Assembly (NCBI RefSeq): GCF_037975245.1
Contig: NC_092580.1
Location: 17,308,001-17,372,000, forward strand
DNA from: Apostichopus japonicus
Lineage: Eukaryota > Echinodermata > Holothuroidea > Aspidochirotida > Stichopodidae
Reading direction: 5' to 3'
DNA length: 64,000 bases
In this document: positions 26,396 through 39,214 of the stretch, piece after piece
How positions within the stretch are numbered: the first letter of the stretch is position 1
How the letters are laid out: each line of letters opens with the position of its first letter
The notes under the pieces: generated by a model
Seen by the model: only the letters and a program-made list of their open reading frames with translations
What the model was told of the DNA's origin: nothing
The model's database searches: none
Position numbers and translations under genes: made by a program

Positions 26396-28395
26396 ATAGC
26401 CTAGCTAATTTGTTTGTTATGAAACTTGATACTAGGCTTAAATTATAAATATTTGAAAGTAAAGGAACTTCGTGAGGAATAAGATTTCTGTTTTGACATC
26501 TAATATAACAATCTAGTGATATTTGTTTATGCCCATGTATTCTTGTAGTGTGGAAACACTGCATATGCATCTGGTTGTATAAGGTAAAAATATCAGCAGG
26601 AAATTTATAAAATGCAGACAAATATTTTTAGTAAAATGGGTTTATTGCCAATGACCTCAGGTTAACAGATCCATCTTTTTATATGCTGATGTTTTCCATC
26701 CCTAAATTAAACTCTACCAAATATCTTTGGTAGGATAACCGAGGGTGAAAGTAGTACTGAAATTGTAGAGTTTTAACTATTTATGTTCACTTCTATTGAT
26801 TTCAAGTACTTTTAACAAAAAGCAGCTCCATAAATTGTTTTTATAAAAGCCATAATATTTGGGTTTCATTGATTTCAGAGTTAAATTCCTTTCCAAAAAT
26901 CATATTCATGTTTCTCCTAATAGTTTGGATAACTGTTATGTGTTTTTGTTTGTTGACTGTGAAGTTTTAAATGTAATAGAAAAATATAAGGCAGGACACA
27001 TTTTGATTTCATTAAAAAAAAAAAAAGCGTTTGTTGTTAGCCATGATATTTTGGTCTGTGAATTTCTACCCCCATTATCATATCCTCATGGTTCTCTTAA
27101 TGGGTTCAATAATAGTTATATGTTAATGGAGGTTGATTTTAATATTTCATTTTGGAAATGTAACATATAAGACTGGACACATATTAGTTTCACTTTACAA
27201 GAACCTTGTGTTTTTGAGCCATGATACTTCGGCTTTTTTTTTTTGCAGTTAGGTGAATGTCTTCCATAAAACTTTGCTGTTTTATGTTTCTATGAACAGT
27301 CTTGAAAACTTTCACATATGTTTTTGGGAGCTATGTTTTCATATGAGACAGGATTTACTCGGTTTCATTTTAAGCTTTGGCATCAAGAGAAGTTTGACTT
27401 CAACACCTTCTTGGATATCCCTTTACATGCAAGCAGTATATTAATTTGAACACCTTTGTTATGTGCAATATCTGAGCTGTCCTTTGTTTTACTTCTACAC
27501 ACAGATGTTTTAGTCATAATGCTTGGGGAAGAAGTTGTATTCTATGTTTTTATAGTCTTGAGAACTATATAAGTTCCAGTTGGAACTTTACAGAACATTG
27601 TGATCTTTCAGCATGGTCACAAACCAGGCCAACTTAAACCAACATGTCTGACCACATTATGCACTCATGAAAAGATTGCATGTATTGAAAGGTCTTTATA
27701 CTGCTTGTAGAGATGGTCGCAGTAAAGAAGAGATTGAAATTAGTGCCTTCGTTGAGGTTTAAGTTAAACATAAAACACTTTCCTCTAAATTTATCAAAAT
27801 GTGTCTCTGAACTGTAACAAAAAGTGGTGTGCAATTTTAACTCAAAATAATACTTTACACAAATATCTGCCACCTTAAGTACCATTATAATGGAGAGTTT
27901 GTTCGCAGTAATTTGGCTTCTTGAGTCTGATTCTCTTTCAATTTGTTCTTAATAATATGACATGCTGGCTCGATGAGAGCTCACTGAAGGGAATTTTGCT
28001 CCAACCCATGTAGTAGCAATTCAGTTAAGTCAATATTTTTCTGTTTTAATGATTTGTGTGAAACATTCCCCATGCATGTCCCACCTTTGTATGGTTATTC
28101 CCTACTCTAATAGAATTGTTAATGATCCAATAGAATGTATATTACAGCCCTTCACCTCAATTGAACATGTATGGTAAAGAAATTCAGTTTGTTGTTCAAC
28201 ATGACCTTTCAGCATATTTAAAAGGCTGTGAGGTAATATTTAATTGACTGAAGCAGTCAATATCTGACAGACATACTTCTCTGTAGTGTGCGAAATGTGA
28301 AAGTTGTAAATAGTTTTGTACAGGCGCAGTGTTATTCATTTTGTGGTTACAACATATGGCCTCCTAACAATACAAATGGACGCACACCTGCACAC
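26396..28395. other. No gene seen; possible ABTB1 3' UTR or intergenic
   Basis: AT-rich sequence with no recognisable domain. A loosely repeated GTTTCATT-GATTT / AGCCATGATATTT motif occurs near 26850-27240, suggesting an old tandem duplication. Confidence 0.4.
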
Positions 28396-28424
28396 ATATA
28401 TATATATATGTGCATATATATATA

Positions 28425-28484
<60 letters not shown>

Positions 28485-28620
28485 ACGGTGTAAGTATGCG
28501 TGTATGTATGTATGTATAAATATATATATGTGTGTGTATGTATGTATATATATATACAGTATATATATATATATATATATGTACAGTATATATATATATA
28601 TATACATATATTTATATATC
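28396..28620. repeat. Compound (TA)n / (TATG)n microsatellite
   Basis: Long alternating TA runs interrupted by TGTGCA and GTATG units. The 60-120-codon frames across it are artefacts. Confidence 0.95.
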
Positions 28621-30898
28621 ACACACATGTTTATCATACATACATAAATAACTACTGTATTATATTTTTGATATATTACATTAATTTATATAAAATCAGT
28701 ATATGACTCAAATTGAACATTTCTGCTGATGAAAGGAGCTGTACACCTTGCTAGTGATATGAGTTTAATTGATATTATGATTCAATTTTTCTTATACTGT
28801 ACATGTATGTTTATGATATTTACCATACTTTTCATTTTTATACCCAAATTTCAGACTCTGAGTCATATTATTATACAGTTAGCAAGTGTGAATAAATGGT
28901 GATTATTAAACTGATTATCATTTGCCTTTTTTCATTTGAAGTATTTTTTTTTCATTTGTAGAACATGAGACATCCAGGGTTTTATTTCATACCACTATTA
29001 AGATCATGTCACACTTTCTAATACTTCCCCCTCCCCCCTCCCCTCCCCATTTGTCTTAAATTTTTGAGAGACTGTTTGTGATTGTTATCTGTGTTCTTCA
29101 CATGAGACTCCAAATGCAAACTCATTTGTTTATGAAGAATGTAAAAATCAGTAACGTATAGCATGCTAACCAATGAAACACCACAACTACTAGCACTTAT
29201 TTCTATATCAAGATTTCCTGTCCGACATGAATGTTAACTAATTTTTGGTTTTGATGATTGATAATCGTAACATTTGCATCCATTATGACGTATGTTCGTG
29301 TGTTTGTTACACCTCGCTTGTAAACATGTTATTATTTGTAACTACATACGACAAATTCCTGTCATCAGTGACCTTATTAGTTAAGTACCCACTGAGACTG
29401 ACCGTCCTGTCTTATATGACCATCCCAAACAAACATCCCACCCCCAAGAAAAGTCCAACAAGAAATACACCATCAATAATACTAGGCAATGGTGTACAAA
29501 GTACTCCCCAACTGGTAACATGCTTAGTGGATTACATCAATTTAAACCTTCCTGTCTTACAAACCTGCTGGGGAGGGAGTAGAACTTATACTGCGATCGG
29601 TGGCATAGCCATACTTTTTCATTTTTACACAATCGAGTAATACCATCAGTTCTCTCAAATTTATGGAGCCAAATTTTCCAGCAAGTAGTTTTAATCAGTT
29701 GCCTTCCCAATCTTGTCACTTCTTATTTCTTTAAATAAATGTTACTGTCTTAAAGGAAAGTTGATAAAATAATTATTAATAAATAAATATTAATATATAA
29801 TTATTCAGTATGTAGGGCTATATTTATTGTCTCTTCCTCCTATTATCCTCTTTTCACGGGTATGGATTATTGTCAGGTAACTAATTCAGAGTCATAATTA
29901 GTCGCCCACCACCCCCACTGTACAAAAACAAATTTATTCTGAGGTGAAGGTCGGTGTGCATGTGTATGGATGGGATGATGGTTATTGATGAATACAGAGA
30001 GCTTGTACTTGGTAGGTCGAGCACCTATATCAGTAAAAAAAATGGTTGTTTTTGGTGAAGGTCAAAACTCATTTGGGGTCATTATACAGCAGTTGTCAAT
30101 AGGCTGCATAGCAGTACGATTTAGACCAACAAGATTTGTGTCGGTTAGTATTTGCTATAATGGAATGCTTATTTCCACGATATATTCAAAACGATAGATC
30201 TGAACAGGTAGTATCCCAGGATATATTCACAGGAACACAGAAGGGGTCGCTATACTATATGCTGGCAAAACCCCGGTGTTGAAATTTTGGATTTAGCACA
30301 TCGGTATTGAATTGACACCGAAGAGAATGCAATCTGACCTTTAGCCTTAACTTTGTAACGCATTGTTGTTTATTCCACACTAGCGCCCTCACTTTTTGAT
30401 CGCTAGTTACACCGTAATACATGAGTTCAAGTTACAATCTCAAGTCTCGCCTTCTTTCGGGACCATTATGACACACGTGTACGCGTACCGGTACAAACTT
30501 GAATTTATTTCGAAATGAAGCAAGGAATTCAGAGATTTAGTTGAAACCGGTAAGCATTAATTTTTGGAGATAATATTTGAGTATGTTTATAATCTCCCCC
30601 AAGGATACCATAAGTTGTACGTATCTTCGGTCGGCCTACACACATTATTAGTAATACTACTATAGTTTAAGATGGCTCACCTTGCTATATAGGACTAGTT
30701 CCGTAGTACTACGCCTATTTATTGTCCATAATAGAGACTAGGCCATAGTCTAAGTAGCAGCACCTACTTAAGATAGCACTAGGCCAAACGTTTGGCCAAT
30801 TCTTGTTGTACAACTAGTACATGTATACACTATCCTTGCATTAAGGTTGTTGGCCTACAACTGCTGAGTAGGCATACAATCCCACAGGCAACAGGAGC
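28621..30898. other. Intergenic sequence; nothing firmly recognised
   Basis: An AATAAA at about 28890 could serve as a poly(A) signal. The 131-codon frame at 29245-29640 has no domain or splice support. A donor-like AACCG|GTAAGC near 30550 is not enough to call an exon. Confidence 0.4.
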
Positions 30899-31230
30899 GT
30901 TAACCTTCATAGACCGACTGCCCTTAATAATAATAATAATTAATATGCATGGCTAAAGCCTAAACTATGGCACTATAGTTTGTTTATGTTTTCCTTCATA
31001 TGCATGATGTAGCCGAAAGAAATTTAAAAGCGCCGAAAATGTACCTGTGGATAAAGACGATGGAGCAGTTAACCTTCATAGGCGGGCTACCCTTAATAAT
31101 AATTAATATGCATGGCTAAAGCCTAAACTATGGCACTAGTTTGTTTATGTATTCCTTCATATGCATGATATAGCCAAAAGAAATTTAAAAGTGCTGAAAA
31201 TGTGCCTGTGGATAAAGAGGATGGAGCAGA
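30899..31230. repeat. Tandem duplication, ~169-bp unit
   Basis: GTTAACCTTCATAG starts at 30899 and again at 31068. Both copies run through TTAATATGCATGGCTAAAGC and TTCATATGCATGATG/ATAG to GATAAAGA-GATGGAGCAG. The copies differ by substitutions and a short TAA indel, so the duplication is not recent. Confidence 0.9.
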
Positions 31231-31499
31231 GATCGAAGAAGATGCGTCCTTGTAGGCCTCTCAATTGAAGTTTAGCCAAACACAGATATTATATGGTGTT
31301 AAAGAGATGTGAAAAGTGGGTTAAGTTGCAATTAAGCTCCCAGAATATGCAAAATACTCTGTTGTCATGAATAATAAGCATTGTTTTTTTGAGGATCTTT
31401 TTGACAAGTTTTCCTCGAAAACACTAAGCCTTAATTATACCTTAATCATGGAAAGACAGGACCCCTCAGACAGGGGCGTCAATCCGCAGTCACAGGTAG

Positions 31500-31925
31500 C
31501 GGGGACAGAAATTATACAAATATAGACACATACACACAGAAATACACCCACCCAAACACACGGACTCACCAGCAAACAATCCAACAGCTCTACTACAAAC
31601 TATTCACCAAGCGAGAAACAAAACAACCAGGAAACGAGCTGACAAACTAACAGCAAAAACATAGACACCAGCTACAATGCAACTATCCATCAAGCAAGCA
31701 ACTAAACAAACATGCAATCAAATATACCAACATGCAACATAACAAAACAAGCTCACAAGAAAAGAAAATACTAGTGAGCAAGCAGACAAGAACACACAAC
31801 AATAAAAACAAATCAACACACACAAAAAACAACAAAACACAGAGGGAAACAAATCAACCAGCAATCAAGGGGGAACAAGCAAACAAACAAACACCCATAC
31901 AAACACCCACACATAATAAATGCAT
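31500..31925. repeat. A/C-rich, T-poor strand-asymmetric tract
   Basis: About 420 bp almost lacking T on the plus strand, made of irregular ACACAC, CAAACAAAC and AACAAAC motifs. It is low-complexity rather than a simple tandem repeat. The 66-codon Lys/Asn/Thr-rich frame within it is compositional. Confidence 0.75.
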
Positions 31926-32044
31926 GACTTAGAGCTCCCGTATAAAATCTGCTACAGAAGATGCTACTGGTATTAAGTTAACTTGATTGCTTTCTACCCA
32001 CATTGTTTTATTCTCTACTCTATTCCACCTATATAGATATCAGT

Positions 32045-32370
32045 GGCCGGGCTAGGGGTATTGGTCAGGGGGGCGAGAATGGTCTGTAGGGGCGCTTTCG
32101 ACACTATCTAAGCGGAGCGCCACCATAGGTTGGCGCGGAGCGTAAGGAAATTTTTTGAGTAAAGATACTCCCTAGATCGCTGGAAATGACCCTTTCCGGG
32201 CATTGCTAATTGTCAGATAAACAAAGAATAAATAGGTGTCATCGCCATTTTGTCAGAAATTTACAACAACAAAATGTGACAAATGTCAATAGGTATTTGA
32301 GAGCACAATAAAAAAGTCAATAATCGCGAATATAAATAAAAAGTGGGTAAAAAGCTGAAAAGGGCGCCAG
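32045..32370 (-). mobile_element. MITE-like element, copy 2 (inverted relative to 49014-49364)
   Basis: It starts CAGTGGCCGGGCTAGGGGTA and then matches the reverse complement of the element at 49014-49364 over its length: GGTCTGTAGGGGCGCTT, ACTATCTAAGCGGA, GATACTCCCTAGAT, AAATGACCCTTTCCGGGC, GTCAATAATCGCGAA and AAAAGGGCGCCAG. It holds extra sequence near 32220-32270 and a decayed right end. Confidence 0.8.
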
Positions 32371-32374
32371 TGTG

Positions 32375-32580
32375 GCAGGGAATAGTGTCCGGGCCTCTCA
32401 CGGACACTTTTCCCCGAGAATTGTGTCCGTAGGACAACTTTCTTGGGGGGAATTGTGTCCGGCGGACAGTATTATCTGCAAGGACAGACATCAACTATAA
32501 GGAAAAAACGTTCGTGTGTGGTGATTTTCTGTCCGCGCGGACAGGAAATGTGTGGTGATTTTCTGTCCGCGCGGACAGGA
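32375..32580. repeat. Cluster of GTGTCCG / CTGTCCGCGCGGACAG palindromes
   Basis: CTGTCCGCGCGGACAG is a perfect 16-bp palindrome present twice (32529-32580) inside a direct repeat of GTGTGGTGATTTTC. Further GTGTCCG and CGGACAC motifs lie at 32387-32470. It could form hairpins; no known family is recognised. Confidence 0.75.
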
Positions 32581-33410
32581 TGAAAGAATAGCACAGACAA
32601 ATAGGAAAATAGTGTCCTACAAGCTCTTCTGCGTGGAAACGTAGTGCAAAAACATAGGACAGCAAGGCTTCTTTTGAGTATGCCTTTTCATCTTGCATTT
32701 CTTAATAGCAGGATTTATAGAGGAATTTTGGACCAGTTTCACTACATGATGAACGGCTGAATTATATGGTCATTTATGATTTCTTGCATGACACTATTTG
32801 GATAGACAAACAAGACAAATGAATGGAAATATACATTTAATTTAAAAAAATATTGCAACTTTAATTCTCCTTCATGATCTCTGCTGCATAAGATAAATAC
32901 ATTTCTATAAACTTACAAAAGTGGTGCAAAAATTGTGCACCGACGTCTATTGTGACATAGAACAACTGTATCTGTTTCTTTATTTTTCTTACAAGCTGTT
33001 TCAAATACTTTGTTTTATAAAAATCATCCAATTTCCCTTCTACTTTTAAAAAGGAATGCTTGACAACCATTGACAATAACAGATAGCCTCACATATATAA
33101 CTTTTGAAATCTCGGGGATCTCAAGACACAATGACATCACATGGAAAAAGGTTACATAAATCAAAGTAAACCATGCTTTGGCATCCACAGTTGTAGCCGA
33201 GCAGTATTTGTTGGTCAGGCAATCCATATAAGGCAGACTACTGTTTATCCAATTTTTGACAGGTGTGAATGTGAACTATGGTGAAAATACTTGGGAATTC
33301 TTTTTCATGTGATATATTTTAAGATTGGGCAATGCCAATCTTAAGAAAAAGGATAAACTGTGAAGCCAGCAGCTTATTGATTATACACAGGAAATGGAGC
33401 CTGTTTACAC
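32581..33410. other. No gene seen
   Basis: Short frames only. The minus frame at 33024-33227 has the uniform composition of an old transposon exon, but no domain can be named. Confidence 0.35.
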
Positions 33411-33605
33411 ATGCGAGCATTCAGACTGTAGCATATTGATCCCCCAATTGTGGGGTCTGATCCACCGTGAGCATGTACGGAGTATATTCAGACTAGCATG
33501 TTGTTCGACCTTGTGGGTCTGATCCTCCTTAACCTTGCAATAATTTATAGGACGTTGATCACCCAAATTGTAGGGTCTGATCATCCTTGAGCATGATAGC
33601 CTATT
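33411..33605. repeat. Degenerate ~65-bp tandem repeat, three units
   Basis: Three units share GATC-CCCAATTGTGGGGTCTGATC-type cores followed by a CTTGAGCATG-like end, at about 33440, 33505 and 33560. Divergence between units is considerable. Confidence 0.7.
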
Positions 33606-34915
33606 GAAGTCTTTACGCATTCCTGTGTATTGTATCAAGGCCAAGCTTAGAGTAAGATCTGATCAAGTGTGACCTACATGTGCAGCACTGACGTCACGTC
33701 TCGATGTAAGTCAGTTTTAGATCCGAATTTTCTGGCAGGACGGGCAAATAGTTCAAGCACTCTATCACAGAACTAAAATTCATGACAAGGCAAGGCTTAG
33801 GGCGATAAAATTACAAACAATGATATGACCAGAAGGACTGGATCCCATTTTTCACTAAAAAGTTCCTTTAAATGCAGTGCTTAACCATTGAAAGTATACA
33901 TATTATTACTATATAGCACAACAAAAGTTTGCAACAAGTATATAGCAAAACATCTAAAAAGCGTTTGGCCAAGCGATGATCATAGGTAATAGGTAGAGCA
34001 CCTTTATCATTAATATTAGTCAATATTTGTTTCTGCTTGAATTTTGAGAGTTGCTTAAGCACTACAAAATTGGGCTTGTAACTGACAATGTATACCACTG
34101 AGATTGGTATCAGTAACTGCATGATTATGGAGTGCATATTATCCCACTTAAATGAAATATTTAACACTTAATGAACCTCAAATTCTTTGAGTTTCTTCAA
34201 TTGGTCATGCAACTGCTTCGGGAACTTGAAGAAAAAATTTTGCCTTAGAGTAAACAGATCTCTGTTGAATTGAAGCGAAGACCACAATCATAGCAAACTG
34301 GAAATTACTTAACCATGAATTGTAAAACTAGGCCTTACGAAAATATTTTGAAGAACTCGCCACTTGGCCAGTGTAAGGGATTCCCTCTCTCCTTCAGCTA
34401 TCATAGCACAGAAAATTCCTTGGGAATATTATTATAATATTACTCATATTACTAGCAATGTTGTGAGTGATGCCATGTACTTTTTTCAAATAGCATTAAT
34501 TTAACCAGAATGCCAACATGCATTGTGGTTTTGATGATGTAACATGAATCTGACATAATTTATAGTGAGGGTGTACAACTTACTCGATCTTAGTAAAGCA
34601 GTGTGATGTGACAAACAATTTATTCGCAATATCACAGGCTGTCCTGAAATGACCATGACCTCAACAACAGGTTTCTTTTACTAAATGTGATACATCAACA
34701 TACTTACATACTACTATAACAGAGAGCATTTTACTGATATCTCACCTTCCCCTAACCCTAGGAACATATTTACAATATCTTAGCTAGTAGCACAGACAGG
34801 AAGTTCTTACATCACACCTCCTAGAAACCTCCAACTTATTAGTTCCAGGAGATCACTCACACTGTGGCCTCCAGTGTAACTTTCTACAACAGAAACCCTA
34901 CACCTGTTTGTGCAC
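33606..34915. other. No gene seen; possible end of a TTAA element at ~33860
   Basis: A GACGTCACGTCTCG stretch followed by AAAAAGTTCCTTTAA at 33856-33870 resembles the terminal layout of the TTAA elements elsewhere in the window, but no second end was found. The remainder is AT-rich and unassigned. Confidence 0.3.
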
Positions 34916-34921
34916 CTATTA

Positions 34922-35815
34922 CAGACCTGTCAACCTGTTTGACCCCAAAATAGGGAGAATAAAATTTTTCAGGGCCTAAAAACCGGGAGAATAAGGGGAA
35001 AATAGGGAGGTTGGTAATTTTCAACTGAAATTATATAAATACTCCTAAATAAATAGTCTACAGTACCGCTCATGTATAACTGGACATGTGTACGCACACA
35101 GGATCGTATAAAGACGTATAAACAAGTACAATCGCGTATAAAATCGTTGACAAACAAATTGCCGCGTAGACACCTCGTATAATCCCTGTACGAGTTTATA
35201 CGCAGGTTATGCTATTGTGCTCAATGAATAGGGATTTAAGTCGCCGAAAGAATTAGTGAGATGTTTGAAACAGCCGTTTTTTAAGTCGTAGTTTAAGACG
35301 TGATATTCACCTAGCATCGAAGAGGACGCAGGTAAAGTGTGTGCCAGCATAGAACTTAACTGTTTTTTGTCGTATACAAGTAGCCTACATGTGAACTGCA
35401 CACATTCGGTACGCCGCATATACAAACAAGTGACAACTTGTGTTTATTAAACTTGTGCACCATGGCATATGCACAGTGCACGCCATACTACTGTACTGTA
35501 TTCAGGACTCGACCAAGGCCAACGTACAATAAAGACATTGGGCGAAGTCTGAGAACTGACAAAGCAGCCTGATATTGGTTGAGAGTCCCGCACAGCACTG
35601 TGTCAGTCGTAACGTGTTTATAAACAGTCAATCTATTGTTAGATTACACTTATTACGCGATAGGCATAGGACTTAGAACTGTTGGCTATTTTCAGAAATT
35701 TCGCAAGTGATGAAACATTAAAAAACCAGGAGAATAGAATATGAAACCGGGAGGCCAAGAGATTCGGGTAAAAACCGGGAGTCTCTCGGTAAAACCAGGA
35801 GAGTTGACAGGTCTG
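34922..35815. mobile_element. 894-bp non-autonomous DNA transposon, CAGACCTGTCAAC termini, 6-bp TSD
   Basis: The ends are inverted: CAGACCTGTCAAC at the left and GTTGACAGGTCTG at the right. They are flanked by a perfect 6-bp direct repeat CTATTA (34916-34921 and 35816-35821). Subterminal sequence is rich in AAAACCGGGAGAATA motifs. No intact coding sequence. A diverged partial copy lies inverted at about 39215-39420. The superfamily is not settled; 6-bp duplications occur in more than one. Confidence 0.85.
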
Positions 35816-35821
35816 CTATTA

Positions 35822-36998
35822 TTATATAATCTTCAGCAGGATGTGTGGTCATTTTCTCAGCAGCTTAACCACTGTTTATGTAGTAAAGTAAACATGCATA
35901 TGTGGACAGAGTAACATCCTGTCCCATCCTCTTGTAATCCATTGTAAAAGAGTATAGATGCAACTTTCACCATTTGTATTCAGTTAGTAGATATCCAGCC
36001 AAGTGAAGATACAATATACTCTGTTAAATCCAACTTCTTGTTTGTGCCTTTATTTCTTGTTCGCATACTGCTGTGACACTACTACTACAAGTTTCCAATA
36101 AATAGAAAACTTGCAGTTACTAAAAATCTTTTTTCCATCCCCGAAAAATCATTTGTTTGATTATGGGGTCGGTAATAACAAATTGTTCCCGTAGGAACTA
36201 AATTATGAAAAATACAGTGAAGTTTCATTTTGTGCAGATTTGTACATAGTATTCATAAGTATCATCAGTTTTTTGGACTAATTATATTTGCTTTAGCATA
36301 GTGCTCACTTAATAGCTTTAATTTTTTTCGACATCAAGGCATTAGACAATAGTGGTGAATTGAAAACACCCTCGATTTACTGTCACGCGAGTCACAAAAT
36401 TGACTGTTTTTGTTTAATTTCTCCTTGCCTGCACAATATTAGTTTTACTCCTAATAATGGATATCAAGTTTTCACATACTGTAGATACCAAAAGGGTTAC
36501 TGAATTTTCCTTTTCAGAAGATATTCAAATTTTGTGGAAAATCACCCTTTACGAATGACATGGGAGTCACGTCATGAGAGTCACGTTAATTCAATATAGT
36601 GTTTCTACCTATTTACTGTGTGGAAATTACAGGGATGTTATAGTTTGATGAATGAATCACTGCTTAAAGGTATCATACAGTATATTCATTCCCCTTTAAC
36701 TTGGCAACTTGCATAATATGGGCACACATAATTGAACTAATTATAATAATTTCATTTGAAATATCAGAATTTAAATTCATGAATATTTATTTGCAATATA
36801 ATGCCTATTTTATCACCACATTTGGAAAGTTAGCACGTGTCATTGATTTTTTAGTAATATACAAAAACATTACATATATGAGTATCTGGCAATGCCATGT
36901 GCTATGACTTGACAACATTAAGGTTAACTGCACAATCATTCCCAAAATCCTATGAGCGAATGTATCTTCTCAAATATTACACTTTTGGTTTAGTCAAA
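35822..36998. other. Intergenic sequence; nothing recognised
   Basis: AT-rich sequence. A GTCACGCGAGTCACA motif at about 36382 and TCACGTCATGAGAGTCACGT at about 36569 recur on the far side of the 36999-46396 segment (46730-46955). Confidence 0.4.
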
Positions 36999-37210
36999 TA
37001 CAGTGGTGTTACGTCGAGGTTGACAATATCGTCTGGGCATTATGGTCGGTAATAGTCGGTTATCGTCTTTATAGTCGGATCGTCGAGCAACACTTTAATC
37101 GTCGGGAATCTCAAGCAGCACTATTATAGTCATGCAGCGCGAGTATCGCCGGCTTGAAATACACTATAACGTCAGATTATCGTCAGTTAATCTGCAGTAT
37201 CGTCGGTAAG

Positions 37211-38195
37211 GTAGAAAGCTTAGAGGAAACGAACAATAGATCGTGGTTTATGCCTCCAGGAGCAACAGCCACGAGAAAAAATGGCTACTAACAATAGATC
37301 AGACAGTAAACTAATTGCAAGATAATTCCTTGCAAGAGGACCGAGGCCATGACCAAACACTACTGTACTGTATATTATCAATGCCAACATACTGTACAAA
37401 TCTGAATATAGGCCTAACGAAAATATTTCGATTTTGAATGCCTTAGTAAATCATCATTGATTTTACGGATATATAATACATTACACCATATGAACATCAG
37501 AAATACAATCATACTTCCCAGTATCAAGCACGCTGATACATTCCCTACCGCTGAAATACACCCTATCCATTGGCCGGTCTGACCGGCACATAAACCTTGT
37601 AACCCTCGACTTGTTTGAAATATTTAATTTCTTTTCTAAAAGTATTCCACGATCACTAGACAGCCCCCTCCCCCCCTCGTATCGCAACAACCCATCACAA
37701 CAACCCCTACCTACCCCTACCCCCCCCCCCCCCCCAGTTGCCTAAACTTTGCAATAGACTCGTATATTTACCTTGCAAGGTACAAATATCCAGCAGCAGA
37801 TAAAATTATGATAAATCCAATACGGTCCAGAGTAACAGTATGCGAAAATCTAACTCCCGTTCGTATTGCTAAATAAACGTTGGTGTTACGAGAAAGGCTA
37901 ATAAATGTCCAGTTGAAATTAATTGTATCCAATGAATTTATCTTGGCGACCTGCCAACTTTTACTTCCACAGCAAATATAACATGAGTACCGCGTAAATG
38001 GGTCAAAGTTTGCGAATAACAGGTGGCTCTAAGAAGACCCTTCGTTTCTCAAGCTTTGTCACTGATCTAGATATTAACTGGGTCAGGCATAGGGTTGGGC
38101 GATATTTTCTTTTTACCGTCACGATAAATAGTTCAAAAATTATCGCGATATTGCGATAATTTTTTCTCTAACAGAATTAGCGTAAGTGTCGAGCT
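37211..38195. other. No gene seen inside the TIR-bounded segment
   Basis: Unassigned sequence with a C-run at about 37718-37735. A 127-codon plus frame follows at 38196-38579 but has no recognisable domain. Confidence 0.35.
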
Positions 38196-38689
38196 TTGAG
38201 TGGACGGAGAAAGAGAGATATATGGAGGGGACATTCAAAGAGAATATCTGAAAAACCTTACGATATTTTTCACAAATATTGGTACTTAGATAAGCGCTTC
38301 CTCACAATCGAAGAGCCGCCCCGAACTTCGCTCCGCTTACGTAAAACTTATACATATATATATAACACGTGGAAAAACCGAGTTTTTACACACATAATTC
38401 CCAGTGACATTGGTCACAAAACAAGTAGGTCATCGACATTCGAACTTGCACAAGTTCATTGCACAATGGGAACAAAACAAGACATTGAACATGATGGTTC
38501 ATTTTCCCGCCATCTAGACGCCGAGTGTAAATTTTCGTGTAATATGCAAATTATGAATGGTACTGTTCAGCAAGGTTAAAACTTAACCTAGTTGCGACAC
38601 ATACAACTTTTGGGAAGTTGTTGCAGCTGTTGTAGAAGTAATTTTTGTATCAAATGTAAAGTACTGTATCAGGCGCGTATCCAGGGGGT

Positions 38690-38812
38690 GGGGCGTTGGG
38701 CGCGAAAGAAAGAGAAGAAAAAAGGGGAAAAGGGGGGGGGGAGAGAGAGGAGGAAGGAAAGAAAGGAAAGGGGGAAAAAGAAAGAGAAAAAGGAGAATAA
38801 AATCCAATAAAG
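38690..38812 (+). repeat. Purine-rich (GAAA/GGGAAA) tract
   Basis: About 120 bp of nearly pure A/G including G9 and GAGAGAG. Low complexity; the frames across it on both strands are compositional. Confidence 0.85.
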
Positions 38813-39214
38813 CCCACGGGCACTGTACTGTGTCGATATCTAGCGATATCTAGGGATGAAAATCCCAAGATCTTCCTAAACAAGGCAGATAGAGAATCGA
38901 AGCCTTCAGTGTGTAATGAACTTGAAACTGTGCGTCTTTCGAAATGAAAATAATGTGGGGCAAAGAAGTGAACTCCTATGGACTCGGACCGTACTGAGCC
39001 GATGGCCCTGGTGGAATTATTTTTCTTTTCACTCTGTTGGAAACAACGGTAATTATATATAAAAAATGACACAACAAACGCTTAGTAATACTTTATTATT
39101 TCTTCAAAATGTTGCCAACTATCCAAGTAAACTTATTCTCCGTGAAACATAACCTCTACAGCTGTAAAAAAAAAAAGAGTCGGGGAAAAGAAACACTGAA
39201 TACAGAACCCCAAT

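Noticed and set aside
25520-26397. Several Val/Ala/Thr- or Cys/Tyr-rich open frames
   Set aside because: They are translations of a ~25-bp minisatellite with no homology.
28288-28706. Frames of 60-120 codons rich in Tyr and Ile
   Set aside because: Microsatellite artefacts on both strands.
29245-29640. 131-codon plus-strand frame
   Set aside because: Composition like non-coding AT-rich DNA, no motif and no neighbouring exons.
33856-33870. A third TTAA transposon end
   Set aside because: A TTAA with a plausible terminus was seen but no partner end or coding remnant could be found.
38196-38579. 127-codon plus-strand frame in the 9.4-kb segment
   Set aside because: No recognisable domain, splice context or compositional support; it could be real but cannot be supported from sequence alone.
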